Assembly: GCF_000787815.1 (NCBI RefSeq)
Contig: NZ_BBPO01000006.1
Location: 78,719 to 142,718 of the forward strand
Direction: 5' to 3'
DNA length: 64,000 nucleotides
Source of the DNA: Streptacidiphilus neutrinimicus
GTDB taxonomy: Bacteria > Actinomycetota > Actinomycetes > Streptomycetales > Streptomycetaceae
Shown: piece after piece, positions 18,072-27,228 of the stretch
How positions within the stretch are numbered: position 1 is the stretch's first letter
Layout of the letters: every line of letters begins with the position of its first letter
Translations under genes and position numbers: made by a program
Notes under the pieces: model-generated
Seen by the model: only the letters and a program-made list of their open reading frames with translations
Told to the model about the DNA's origin: nothing
Database searches by the model: none

Positions 18072-19451
18072 GTGGCGGAACAAGAGGGCTGGGACGAGGA
18101 CATACCTCGGCCCATCTTCTTTCTGAGTTACGCACATTCCCCTCGGGGCGCCGGGCGGCCAAGGAGCGTCTCGAACCTCTGGGAGGCCCGCTTATTCCGG
18201 GATCTGTGCGAAGCCGTGGTGGATCTGTCCGGATGGGACGCGAACGAGCCGCCCGGATTCATGGATTCGGGCCTCAATGTCGGCGAGGGCTGGTCCGAGC
18301 GGATCAGTGAGTCGCTGGCGCACTGCCGGGTCTTCGTGCCGCTGTACTCGGTGCACTATTTCAAGAGCCAGGCGTGCGGCCAGGAATGGGCCGCCTTCGC
18401 CTCCCGGGACGTGCTCTCGGTGACGCCGGGCGGCGGGCTGCCGTCCGCGATCGTGCCGGTGCAGTGGGTCCGGGTGCAGGAGGAGCGGCTGCCGCCGGTG
18501 GCCAAGGCGCTGCAGTTCGACCACCAGGCCTTCGGCGAGGGTTACCGGACCGAGGGCATGCAACCGCTCCTCAAGGTCAACAAGTTCCAGTCGGACTACC
18601 AGCTGGCCGTCTACCGGCTGGCGCAGCGCATCGTCGACGTGTCCGAGCGGATGCGCGTGCGCATCGGCGCCCGCCGGGACTTCCAGGACTACGACTCGGC
18701 TTTCCCGGCCCCCGAACGCCGACGCACGCTGCGGATCTCCGTCGCCGCCTGCGACGTCCACCACCTGCCGGAGGGCCGCTCCGCGGCGGGTTACGGCACC
18801 TGGGCGCACGAGTGGCGGCCCTTCGGGGGGCAGAGCGAGGAGGCGATCGCCCGTCGCGCCGCTGCCGTGGCCCGCGAGTGGGAGTTCCACGCCAGCATCG
18901 AGCCCTTCGCCGAGGAGGCGGCCCGGGTGCTCGCGGGCGAACGGCCGAAGGCCCCCGCGCTGCTGCTGCTGGACCGCTGGACCCTCCTCGACACCCAACG
19001 CCGGGAGACGTTACGGCAGGTGGACGCCTGTAACCCGACCTGGCTGGGGCTGATGGAACCCTGGGACCCGCACGATCCGGAGAACATCGCCCGGCACGAG
19101 GAGTTGCGCGCCCTCTCCGAGCGCACACTGGTGAACCTGCGGGCCCAACGTCATCAACGGGCCAAGCTGCGCGGCGTCGACGTGGTGTCCAGCCTCGACG
19201 AGTTCGAGAGCATGCTGCCGCATGTGGCGCTGAGCGCCATGCACGCCTTCGAGGAACTGGACGAGGCGGACGGAGGGTCGGCCGCGGCGCCGGAGGCGAG
19301 CGGGTCGCCGCCACGCCCGAATCTGCGAGACGAGCACATCAAGCGCGGGAACGGCCGACCGGACGGCAGCCCGCCGACCGCGCCGACCGCGTCCGACCAC
19401 GCCGCCGCCGACGAGGGGCCGGCAACCGGTTCCGGGGGAGGGAATCCATGA
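18072..19451 (+). CDS. fxsC: TIR-like protein FxsC
   Basis: This 459-aa protein has an N-terminal TIR-like domain at about residues 14-190: PIFFLSYAHSPRG at the first strand, then WDANEPPGFMD, VFVPLYSVHYFKSQACGQEW. A second conserved region at about 225-410 includes LRISVAACDVHHLPEGRSAAGYG, an FxsC-specific C-terminal module, and the last 60 residues are Pro/Ala/Glu-rich and likely disordered. TIR domains bind or cleave NAD or form scaffolds; I did not establish a catalytic glutamate. It starts at GTG 18072 and its stop overlaps fxsT by 4 bases. Confidence 0.82.
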   Translation: MAEQEGWDEDIPRPIFFLSYAHSPRGAGRPRSVSNLWEARLFRDLCEAVVDLSGWDANEPPGFMDSGLNVGEGWSERISESLAHCRVFVPLYSVHYFKSQACGQEWAAFASRDVLSVTPGGGLPSAIVPVQWVRVQEERLPPVAKALQFDHQAFGEGYRTEGMQPLLKVNKFQSDYQLAVYRLAQRIVDVSERMRVRIGARRDFQDYDSAFPAPERRRTLRISVAACDVHHLPEGRSAAGYGTWAHEWRPFGGQSEEAIARRAAAVAREWEFHASIEPFAEEAARVLAGERPKAPALLLLDRWTLLDTQRRETLRQVDACNPTWLGLMEPWDPHDPENIARHEELRALSERTLVNLRAQRHQRAKLRGVDVVSSLDEFESMLPHVALSAMHAFEELDEADGGSAAAPEASGSPPRPNLRDEHIKRGNGRPDGSPPTAPTASDHAAADEGPATGSGGGNP

Positions 19452-22400
19452 GCGCGACCGCACCCGAGAGCGACGGGGCCGAGCCGGTGCTGCTGCCGAT
19501 GCGCGACCAGCGTGACGGACGGGTCATCACCTTCTACTCCTACAAGGGCGGTACCGGCCGGACCATGGCCCTAGCCAACATGGCCTGGATCCTGGCGGCC
19601 AACGGCTACCGGGTCCTCGCCGTCGACTGGGACCTGGAGGCGCCAGGCCTGCACCGCTTCTTCGCTCCCTTTCTGGAGCAGGCGGCGCTCGACGCCTCCA
19701 CCGGCGTCATCGACCTGATCTACGACTACTGCGACGCGCCGCTGGAGAGCGAGGAGTTCGATCCGACGGCGATGCGGCAGTGGGCGCGGGTGCTGCCGCA
19801 CGTGCTCTCGCTCACCTGGACCGGCTTCCCCGGCGAGGGGTGCCTGGACTTCCTGCCCGCCGGTCAGGCGCACAGCGACTACGGCGCGATGGTCGCCAAC
19901 ATCAACTGGGACGAGTTCTACGCCCGGCGGCACGGCGCCGAGTTCTTCAAGGCGCTGCGCGCCGACATGAGCCGCCAGTACGACTACATCCTGCTCGACA
20001 GCCGCACCGGCCTCTCCGACATCCAGGAGATCTGCACCGTCGAGCTGCCGGACGACCTGGTCATCTGCTTCACGCTCAGCAACCAGAGCATCGAGGGCGC
20101 CTCCGAGATCGCCCGGAAGATCACCGAGCGGCACTACAACCGCGGCATCCGGATCCTGCCGGTGCCCATGCGCATCGACGACGGTGAGAAGGGCAAGGCC
20201 GACGCCGGGCGTGCGCTGGCCCGCAAGCGGTTCAGCGGCCTGCCGCAGGGGCTCTCCGAGAGCGCGCGGGAGCGCCACTGGGACTCCGTCGAGATCCCCT
20301 ACCTGCCGTACTACGCCTACGAGGAGATCCTGGCGCCGTTCGGGGACAAGCCGGGGTCGCCGCTGTCCATGCTCTCGGCCGTCGAGCGGCTGGTCGCCTC
20401 GGTCACCAAGGACCGGGTGATCGGGCTGCCGCCGATGGACGAGGACGTCCGGCTGCACTACGTGGACCTGTTCACCCGCCCGCGTCCCACCGCGCGCGAG
20501 GACATCATCGTGTCCTACGCCTCCGAGGACCGGATGTGGGCGGAGTGGATCGAGTGGGTGCTGACCCGGGCCGGGCTGCGGGTCGTGCCGCGCGAGCTGG
20601 GCTCGCTGCCGAGGGTCGACTCCGACCGGGTCCGCGAGGCGGTGACCCGGACGCTGGCGGTCTGGAGCCAGGCCTACGCCAAGGCCGTCCAGTCGCGCCA
20701 GGCCCGCGACCTGCTGGTCGGCGAACGCACCCCGGACCAGCCCGAGTTGATCACCGTGCGGGTCGGCGACGTGCGGTCCGCCTCCAACTTCGGCGGCAAC
20801 TCCGTCGAGCTGGTCCGCCTGGAGGAGGACGCCGCGCGGGCGGTGCTGCTGCGGGCCGTCGGCCTGCCCGAGACGCTGCTGATGGACTCCGTCCCCGGCG
20901 AGGGGCCGCGCTTTCCCGGACGCCGCCCGGCGATCTGGAACCTCCGGCTGCGCAACCCGTCCTTCACCGGTCGCGCCGCCGTGCTGGACCGCCTGCGCGA
21001 CCAACTGCGCGGCCAGCAACGGGACCGGCGCTCCACGGTGGTGCTGCCGACCCCGCAGACCCTCTACGGGCTCGGCGGCGTCGGCAAGACCCAGGTCGCG
21101 CTGGAGTACGCCTACCGCTTCATGGCCGACTACGACCTGGTCTGGTGGATCGAGTCCGAGGAGCCGGAGCAGGTCGCCACCTCGCTCTCCGAGCTCGGCC
21201 GCCGCCTGGACCTGCGCATGGGCGAGAACGCGAACGAGAACGCCGAACTGGTCAAGGAGACGCTGCGACTGGGCATGCACCCGAAGGCCAAGCGCTGGCT
21301 GCTGATCTTCGACAACGCCGACGACCCGGCGCAGATCGTCCGCTTCCTGCCCGGCGGCTCCGGCGACGTGCTGGTCACCTCCCGGAACCAGGCGTGGACC
21401 AGCCACGCCGAGGCGCTGGAGGTCGACGTCTTCCGTCGCGAGGAGTCGGTCGAGCACCTCTGCCGGCGCGCACCGGCCCTGTCGCAGCAGGAGGCGGCGC
21501 TCGTCGCCGAGGCGGTCGGCGACCTGCCGCTGGCGGTCGAGATAGCCGCGGCCTGGCTGGAGACCACCGGCGTCCCCGTCGGCGAGTACGTCGAGGAGCT
21601 GCAGAGCCAGCCGGACAAGGCGCTCGGCGGCGCGACCCCCGACGACTACCCGGACAGCTTCGGCCGAGCCTGGAAGGTCTCCATCGAGCGCCTGGGGCAG
21701 CAGATGCCGGCGGCGGTCCGGCTGCTCCAGCTGTGCGCGTTCCTGTCACCGGACTCGATCGCCATCAGCATCTTCTACAGCGACCAGATGATGAACGCGC
21801 TGCTGCCCTTCGACGACGAGCTGCGCGACAAGAACATGATGGGCCGCGTCATCCGGGCCATCGGCCGGTACGCGCTGGCCAAGGTCGACAACAGCAGCCG
21901 GACCTTCCAGGTTCACCGCATGGTGCAGGCGGTCATCCGGTCCGGCCTGAGCTTCGAGGAGCAGGAGGAGCTGGTCCACGAGGTGCACCGGGTCCTCGTC
22001 GGCGCGCGCCCCGACATCGGCGACACCGACGACCCGGAGAACTGGCCGCGGTTCGAACTGATCTGGCCGCACCTCGGCCCGTCCAGCGCGGAGACGTGCG
22101 ACGAGGCCGACACCCGGCAGCTGCTGATCGACCGTGTCCGGTACCTGTGGAAGCGCGGCGACCTGGACCGGGCGGAGGACCTGGGCCGACGGCTGAACAC
22201 CGCGTGGACGGAGAAGCTGGGCGAGGACGACCGGCAGACCCTCCAGTTGCGCTTCCAGCTCGCGAGCGTGCTGCGAAGCAAGGGCCTGGCCCAGGAGTGC
22301 CTGGAGCTGGACGAGAACACGCTGCAGCGGCAGAGCCGCGTGCTGCGTCCCGACCATCCGCTGACCCTGCAGACCGCCGGCAACCTCGCCGCCGACCTCC

Positions 22401-23434
22401 GCGTGCTGGGCCGCTTCACCGAGGCGCTCAAGCGCGACCAGGAGACCTACCTGAAGATGAAGGAGGAACTCGGCGAGGAGGACCCGCGCACCCTCAACAT
22501 CGCCAACAACCTCGCCATCGACTACCGGTTCACCGGCGACTACGAGTCCGCGCGGATCCTCGACGAGGAGGTCTACAACCTGCGCACCGCGGTGCTCGGC
22601 GCCACGCACCCGTACACGCTCAGCTCCAAGGCCAATCTCGCCGACGACGAGCGCGCCCTCGGCAACTACACGCGCTCGATCAGCCTGCTCAGCGAGTTCC
22701 GGGAGGAGTACTCCGTCCCCGTTCCTGACCTGGCGTCCCTGCGCTACGCCAAGTCCTACGCGGTCTCGCTGCGTCGGGCCGGACAGCAGAACGAGGCCCG
22801 CCGGCTGACCATCGAGACGTACAACCGCTATCTGGAGCGCTACGACGCCAAGGTGCCGGACGCGCTGTCCTGCGCGCTCAACCTGGCCGCGGAGTACTCC
22901 TCCGCGGGTGACAAGGAACGGGCCAGGGACACCGCCAAGGAGGTGTTCGACACCTACCTCGAGCGCGTCGGCGACGCCCACCCGTTCACCCTGATCTGCG
23001 CCAACAACCTGACCATCTACCAGCGCGACATAGGCCAGCCGAACGAGCTGCGCGAGGCGGTAGGGCTCGGAGAGCGCACGCTGGAGGCGCTGCGGCACAC
23101 CGTGGGCGCGACGCACCCCTACACCCACTGCGCGATGCTCAACCTGGCGAACACCTACGGCGACATAGGCGACCTCGTCCAGGCGGAGGAGCTGGGACGC
23201 GCCGCGCTGGACGGCATGCTGACCCGGTACGGCGCCGGCCACCCGGACACGCTGGTCTGCCAGAGCAACCTGGCCATCACCCTGCGCGGCCTGGGTCGCG
23301 AGGCCGAGGCGCAGGACCTGCGCCGGCGCGCCATCGACCAGCTCATCGCGGGGCTGGGCGAGAACCACCAGACGGTGCACGACGCCCGCGCCTGGCGCCG
23401 CATGGGCCGCGACCTGGAACTCCTCCCGGCCTGA
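19448..23434 (+). CDS. fxsT: FxsT: P-loop, TIR-like, NB-ARC and TPR protein
   Basis: This is a 1328-aa multidomain protein. Residues about 25-330: ParA/SIMIBI-type ATPase with KGGTGRT (33-39) and DWDLEAPGL (60-68). About 350-500: second TIR-like domain (DIIVSYASEDRMWAEWIEW). About 505-860: NB-ARC/STAND NTPase with Walker A GLGGVGKT (541-548) and Walker B LLIFDNADD. About 870-1320: TPR array with recurring NNLA, LGRxxEA and HP motifs. It is the large TPR partner of the FxSxx-COOH system. The architecture suggests a ligand-sensing, oligomerising switch. It is translationally coupled to fxsC and ends at a hairpin. Confidence 0.85.
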   Translation: MSATAPESDGAEPVLLPMRDQRDGRVITFYSYKGGTGRTMALANMAWILAANGYRVLAVDWDLEAPGLHRFFAPFLEQAALDASTGVIDLIYDYCDAPLESEEFDPTAMRQWARVLPHVLSLTWTGFPGEGCLDFLPAGQAHSDYGAMVANINWDEFYARRHGAEFFKALRADMSRQYDYILLDSRTGLSDIQEICTVELPDDLVICFTLSNQSIEGASEIARKITERHYNRGIRILPVPMRIDDGEKGKADAGRALARKRFSGLPQGLSESARERHWDSVEIPYLPYYAYEEILAPFGDKPGSPLSMLSAVERLVASVTKDRVIGLPPMDEDVRLHYVDLFTRPRPTAREDIIVSYASEDRMWAEWIEWVLTRAGLRVVPRELGSLPRVDSDRVREAVTRTLAVWSQAYAKAVQSRQARDLLVGERTPDQPELITVRVGDVRSASNFGGNSVELVRLEEDAARAVLLRAVGLPETLLMDSVPGEGPRFPGRRPAIWNLRLRNPSFTGRAAVLDRLRDQLRGQQRDRRSTVVLPTPQTLYGLGGVGKTQVALEYAYRFMADYDLVWWIESEEPEQVATSLSELGRRLDLRMGENANENAELVKETLRLGMHPKAKRWLLIFDNADDPAQIVRFLPGGSGDVLVTSRNQAWTSHAEALEVDVFRREESVEHLCRRAPALSQQEAALVAEAVGDLPLAVEIAAAWLETTGVPVGEYVEELQSQPDKALGGATPDDYPDSFGRAWKVSIERLGQQMPAAVRLLQLCAFLSPDSIAISIFYSDQMMNALLPFDDELRDKNMMGRVIRAIGRYALAKVDNSSRTFQVHRMVQAVIRSGLSFEEQEELVHEVHRVLVGARPDIGDTDDPENWPRFELIWPHLGPSSAETCDEADTRQLLIDRVRYLWKRGDLDRAEDLGRRLNTAWTEKLGEDDRQTLQLRFQLASVLRSKGLAQECLELDENTLQRQSRVLRPDHPLTLQTAGNLAADLRVLGRFTEALKRDQETYLKMKEELGEEDPRTLNIANNLAIDYRFTGDYESARILDEEVYNLRTAVLGATHPYTLSSKANLADDERALGNYTRSISLLSEFREEYSVPVPDLASLRYAKSYAVSLRRAGQQNEARRLTIETYNRYLERYDAKVPDALSCALNLAAEYSSAGDKERARDTAKEVFDTYLERVGDAHPFTLICANNLTIYQRDIGQPNELREAVGLGERTLEALRHTVGATHPYTHCAMLNLANTYGDIGDLVQAEELGRAALDGMLTRYGAGHPDTLVCQSNLAITLRGLGREAEAQDLRRRAIDQLIAGLGENHQTVHDARAWRRMGRDLELLPA

Positions 23435-23454
23435 CCCACGCATCCGCGACCGAC

Positions 23455-23483
23455 GGCCGGCGCCCCGTTCCGGGCGCCCGGCC
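23455..23483. terminator. Hairpin between fxsT and convergent hydrolase
   Basis: ggccggcgcccc pairs with gggcgcccggcc around a short loop with one bulge. It sits 20 bases after the fxsT stop and 8 before the hydrolase stop, so it can end both transcripts. Confidence 0.6.
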
Positions 23484-23491
23484 ACGGGCGG

Positions 23492-24367
23492 TCACGAGGT
23501 GTTGAGGGCGACCCGGGAGAGGATGTCGGGGAGCAGGCGCCAGGCGGCGAAGTGGGACTGCCCCGGCTCCACCATCGGGTGTGCTTCCGGGATGTGCGCG
23601 GCCAGCCAGCGGGTGTGGTCGACGGGGGAGAAGACGTCGGCCTCGCCGTGCCACAGGTCGACCCGTCCCTTGATCTCGGCCGGGTCGAAGCCCCAGGGGC
23701 GGACGAAGGCCAGCACGTCGTCGTTCCAGCCGTCGTCGCCCACCCGGACCGCCTCGGCGAAGTTGCGGGCGATGGTGCTGCGCAGGCCGGGGTCGCGGAT
23801 CGCGTTGAGATCCGCCGGCGGCAGCTCCTGGCGCAGGGACTGCAGCAGGGCACGCGGGTGCGCGCGGATCCCGTCGCTGCGTGCGGCGAGCAGCGGTCGG
23901 AGCCGGTGCGGGCCGTCCTCGGCCGCTCGGAAGGCGGCGATGTTGGAGTCCGTCATGCCCCGGTACCAGTCCAGGCCCTCCGCGTCCCTCGGTGCGAGGC
24001 TGACCATGACCGCGGTGCGGGTCACCCGCTCCGGCAGCAGGGCCGCGCAGGCGAGGGCATGCGGGCCGCCACCGGAGCGGCCGACCACGCCGAAGGCGTC
24101 GAGGCGGAGGTGATCGGCGATCGCGAGCACGTCGTCGGCGGCGTCGCGGACGCGGCGTCCCGGGAGCCGGTCGGACTGGCCGTAGCCGGGACGGTCGTAG
24201 GTGATCACCCGGACGTTGAGCCGGTCCAGCTGCCGCTCGACCGGGAGCTGGCCGAGCCTGCTGCCGGGCGTGCCGTGGATCAGGAACACCGGGTCCTCGG
24301 GAGATCTGCCCCAGATCGCCGCGGTGAGCATGCGGCCGTCGGGTGTCCTGACCTCGATGTCCCTCAC
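23492..24367 (-). CDS. Alpha/beta hydrolase
   Basis: This 291-aa alpha/beta-hydrolase has the oxyanion motif HGTPGS (31-36), the nucleophile elbow GRSGGG with S98, the acid in LWHGEADVFSP and the catalytic His in GQSHFAAWR. Substrate is unknown; esterase, epoxide hydrolase or proline-peptidase-like activity are all possible. It is transcribed toward fxsT and lies 34 bases downstream of the SLATT-like gene, so these two probably form a unit. Confidence 0.78.
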   Translation of the reverse strand: MRDIEVRTPDGRMLTAAIWGRSPEDPVFLIHGTPGSRLGQLPVERQLDRLNVRVITYDRPGYGQSDRLPGRRVRDAADDVLAIADHLRLDAFGVVGRSGGGPHALACAALLPERVTRTAVMVSLAPRDAEGLDWYRGMTDSNIAAFRAAEDGPHRLRPLLAARSDGIRAHPRALLQSLRQELPPADLNAIRDPGLRSTIARNFAEAVRVGDDGWNDDVLAFVRPWGFDPAEIKGRVDLWHGEADVFSPVDHTRWLAAHIPEAHPMVEPGQSHFAAWRLLPDILSRVALNTS

Positions 24368-24401
24368 GTCGCTCCTCAGCGTCGTCCCATGACGGTGTGG
24401 C

Positions 24402-25319
24402 TCAGATCCGGCGATCGCTCCGGGCGCGCCACACCGCCTGCTCCTTGGCGAGCGTGGACTCCGCCTCCCGGGCGAGGCGGGACCAGAGCTCCTCCGCGCC
24501 CGGTTCGGCCGGATTGAGCCTGGCGAGCCGGTTCTCGATCTGCTCCAGTTCCCTGGCGGCGACCCGGTAGGCCGCGGCCAGCGGCCGGAACTGCTTGAGC
24601 TGGGTCCACGCGGTGATCGCGGCGCCGATGGTGGCGAAGGTGCCGAGCGCGTGGACGTGGAGCGCGCCGGATATCTGCAGCAGGGCGAGGGCCAGGCCGA
24701 AGCAGATGGCCGCCAGCGTCGCCATGGACCAGACGGTGCTCTTGTTGTCGTAGGCGTCGGCCTTGCCGGTGTACCAGACGCGCTGGGAGCGGACCCGCTC
24801 GCGCAGGTAGATCTCCCGGCGGACGGCCAGGCTCTGGCCGCGCAGGTGCGTCATCTCCGCGGTGATCGAGGGCTGCTCCTCGGCGCCGATCACGCCGAGG
24901 CCGCGGTAGATCTCGAAGATCTCGCTGATCTCGTCGAGGAACTGCTCGTCGGCGTCCGGTGCGTGGGCCTCGCCCTCGAACGGGCGGGACCGGATCGAGT
25001 AGCGCCAGACCAGGCCCTTGATGGACTCGGCCGCCGCCCGGCTCTCGAACCAGAGCGTCTGGGGGTGCCTGGCGCGCAGCCGGCTCCAGTAGTAGAAGGC
25101 CGCGAGGAACGCCGCCAGCGAGAGCGCCGGTGAGACGTCCAGGCCCCCGGCGTGCCAGTCGGCGATGCCGAGCGCGGACGCCGCGAACAGGGCGAGGATC
25201 TGCCCGCCGTACCAACGGGTGGCCCGTTGCTGCTCGTTGACGGCGACCTGATCGATGGTGGGATACGGCTCGGGGATCAGTCCGTCCTCACGGATGTCCC
25301 GAGCAGAGTTCTGGACCAT
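24402..25319 (-). CDS. DUF4231/SLATT-like two-transmembrane protein
   Basis: This 305-aa protein begins at ATG 25319 (MVQNSARDIREDGLIPEP); an ATG 72 bases upstream would add an unlikely Arg-rich leader. It has two pairs of hydrophobic helices: ILALFAASALGIADW / ALSLAAFLAAFYYWSRLR, then WSMATLAAICFGLALALL / ALGTFATIGAAITAW. Each pair is followed by charged helical stretches (RPLAAAYRVAARELEQIENRLARL). This duplicated layout fits the DUF4231/SLATT group. SLATT proteins are predicted pore-forming effectors in nucleotide-signalling defence systems, so its place next to TIR/NB-ARC genes is notable. Confidence 0.65.
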   Translation of the reverse strand: MVQNSARDIREDGLIPEPYPTIDQVAVNEQQRATRWYGGQILALFAASALGIADWHAGGLDVSPALSLAAFLAAFYYWSRLRARHPQTLWFESRAAAESIKGLVWRYSIRSRPFEGEAHAPDADEQFLDEISEIFEIYRGLGVIGAEEQPSITAEMTHLRGQSLAVRREIYLRERVRSQRVWYTGKADAYDNKSTVWSMATLAAICFGLALALLQISGALHVHALGTFATIGAAITAWTQLKQFRPLAAAYRVAARELEQIENRLARLNPAEPGAEELWSRLAREAESTLAKEQAVWRARSDRRI

Positions 25320-25461
25320 GGCCGACTGCCCCCTCGCCCTCGCTGGCCGCCATGAACAAGTGTCAACCTGCCCACCGTCCGTGCGCAGCACACGTATTCA
25401 CGCAATCGGCGAGCGGAGCGGTCCGGTCCGGACGCGTGCGCGTCCGGAGGGTGACGTGGTG

Positions 25462-26211
25462 TCAGAAGGTATAGAAGATGCGGTCCTTGTGCTCGGCCAT
25501 CAGCTTCGCGTTCCAGTCGGTGCCGCCGTCGACGTTGCCGGAGCGGAACAGCGGCGGGGTGATCCCGGCCGCGGCGAGCTTGCCGACGGCGACCGCGACG
25601 ACGGACTGCATCAGCGCCGTCGTGGTCAGCGTCGAGACCGGGCCGAAGGTGGTCTCCGCGCCCGCCACGGTCAGCTCGCCGTCGCCGACCGCGATCTTGC
25701 TGTCCAGCACCAGGTCGCAGACGTCCTTGAGGTAGAGCCCGTCCGGGTGCTGCGAGGTCACCTGACCCGGGTAGGCGAGGGAGGTCACCCCGACCACCGT
25801 CAGGCCGCGCGAGCGGGCGTGGCGGGCCAGCTCGACGGGCATCACCTGGCGTCCGGAGAGAGAGATCACGAACAGCAGGTCGCCCGCGCGGGCCGGTCCC
25901 GCGTCCAGCGTCGCGGTCGCCAGCCCCGGTACGCGCTCCAGCGCGCTGCCCAGGTGGGCCGGGACCACGTCGACGCCGATCACGCCGGGGACGGTCAGCA
26001 GGTTCATCAGCACCAGACCGCCGGCCCGGTAGACCACGTCCTGGGCCGGGAGGGAGGAGTGCCCCGCGCCGAAGGTGAAGATCCGACCGCCCTCCTTGAC
26101 GGTCCGCGCGAGCGTCTCGGCCGCCGCCTCGATCCCGGCGGCCTCCTCGTCCCTGATCCGCAGGAGGTGGGCGACGGCGGCGTCCAGGTACTGACCGGCG
26201 AGATCGCTCAT
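25462..26211 (-). CDS. SIS-domain protein, UPF0309 family
   Basis: This 249-aa protein has a sugar-isomerase (SIS) fold with GGRIFTFGAGHSS and LLFVISLSGRQVMPVELARHARSRGLTVVGVTSL, the Ser-rich phosphosugar-binding loops. The tail is NVDGGTDWNAKLMAEHKDRIFYTF. SIS proteins isomerise or bind phosphorylated sugars, for example in amino-sugar metabolism. It is divergent from the DmdR1-like gene, as in S. coelicolor by memory. The substrate is undefined. Confidence 0.83.
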   Translation of the reverse strand: MSDLAGQYLDAAVAHLLRIRDEEAAGIEAAAETLARTVKEGGRIFTFGAGHSSLPAQDVVYRAGGLVLMNLLTVPGVIGVDVVPAHLGSALERVPGLATATLDAGPARAGDLLFVISLSGRQVMPVELARHARSRGLTVVGVTSLAYPGQVTSQHPDGLYLKDVCDLVLDSKIAVGDGELTVAGAETTFGPVSTLTTTALMQSVVAVAVGKLAAAGITPPLFRSGNVDGGTDWNAKLMAEHKDRIFYTF

Positions 26212-26453
26212 CGGGTCTTCGGCTCCCCTGAGTAGCGGACTGAGGCTCTACTGAAGCTCTAGCGTGCGCGCAACATCTGCTGGGCACGGTGCAGGGTCGC
26301 CGGTGCCGCTGTCAACACCGCCGCCGACGGCGTGCGCGGCGCGTTGTCGGACGCTGGCCAAAAGCCGTCCGGGTTGTCGGTGCGATGCGTAAGAATTGAG
26401 GAGCAACCGGGAGCGCGACCGGTGCACCACCGAGGAACGGAGCCCGCGGTCCG

Positions 26454-27140
26454 ATGTCAGGCCACCTGATCGACACCACCGAGATGTACCTCCGGACGAT
26501 CTTCGAGCTGGAGGAGGAGGGCGTCGTCCCCATGCGTGCGCGCATCGCGGAGCGCCTGGAGCAGAGCGGGCCCACGGTCAGCCAGACCGTCGCCCGGATG
26601 GAGCGCGACGGCCTCCTCACCGTCGCCGACGACCGCCACCTCGAGCTGACGCCGGAGGGCCGCAAGCTCGCCACCCGGGTCATGCGCAAGCACCGGATCG
26701 CCGAGTGCCTGCTGGTCGACGTGATCGGCCTGGAGTGGGAGCAGGTGCACGCGGAGGCCTGCCGGTGGGAGCACGTCATGAGCGAGGCGGTGGAGCGCCG
26801 CGTCCTGGAGCTGCTGCGCCACCCCACGCAGTCCCCGTACGGCAACCCCATCCCGGGTCTGGAGGAGCTGGGCGAGGCCCCGGCCGACGAGGCCGAGTCG
26901 CTGGTCACTTTGGACGAGCTGGCCTCCGGCGAGGACGGCCGCAGCGTGGTCGTCCGGCGCATCGGCGAGCCGATCCAGACCGACGCGCAGCTGATGTACA
27001 CGCTCCGCCGCGCGGGCGTGCAGCCCGGCGCCGTGGTCAACGTGACCCAGTCCACCGGCGGCATCCTCGTCGGCAGCGGCGGCGAGGCGGCGGAGCTGGA
27101 CAAGGACATCGCGGCCCACGTCTTCGTCGCCCGGGCCTGA
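26454..27140 (+). CDS. dmdR1: DtxR-family iron-dependent repressor (DmdR1-like)
   Basis: This 228-aa protein begins MSGHLIDTTEMYLRTIFELEEEG, nearly the DtxR N-terminus. All metal ligands of DtxR are present shifted by one: M11, C103, E106 and H107 for site 2, and H80, E84 and H99 for site 1. HTH region: IAERLEQSGPTVSQTVARMERDG. A C-terminal SH3-like domain follows (QPGAVVNVTQSTGGILVGS). With Fe2+ it represses siderophore and iron-uptake genes. I saw no clear iron box in its own promoter. A strong hairpin follows. Confidence 0.9.
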   Translation: MSGHLIDTTEMYLRTIFELEEEGVVPMRARIAERLEQSGPTVSQTVARMERDGLLTVADDRHLELTPEGRKLATRVMRKHRIAECLLVDVIGLEWEQVHAEACRWEHVMSEAVERRVLELLRHPTQSPYGNPIPGLEELGEAPADEAESLVTLDELASGEDGRSVVVRRIGEPIQTDAQLMYTLRRAGVQPGAVVNVTQSTGGILVGSGGEAAELDKDIAAHVFVARA

Positions 27141-27186
27141 TTCCCTCTTCCCTCTCTGGTCAGGGGATTCCCCCACGGTCGGAGAG

Positions 27187-27228
27187 GGAGGGGCCTCGGC
27201 TCTTTTCCCCGAGTGCCGAGGCCCCTCC
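27187..27228 (+). terminator. Hairpin terminator after dmdR1
   Basis: A 14-bp stem (27187-27200 with 27215-27228, core gaggggcctcggc) encloses a 14-base loop containing tctttt. It lies 47 bases past the stop codon. Confidence 0.85.
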
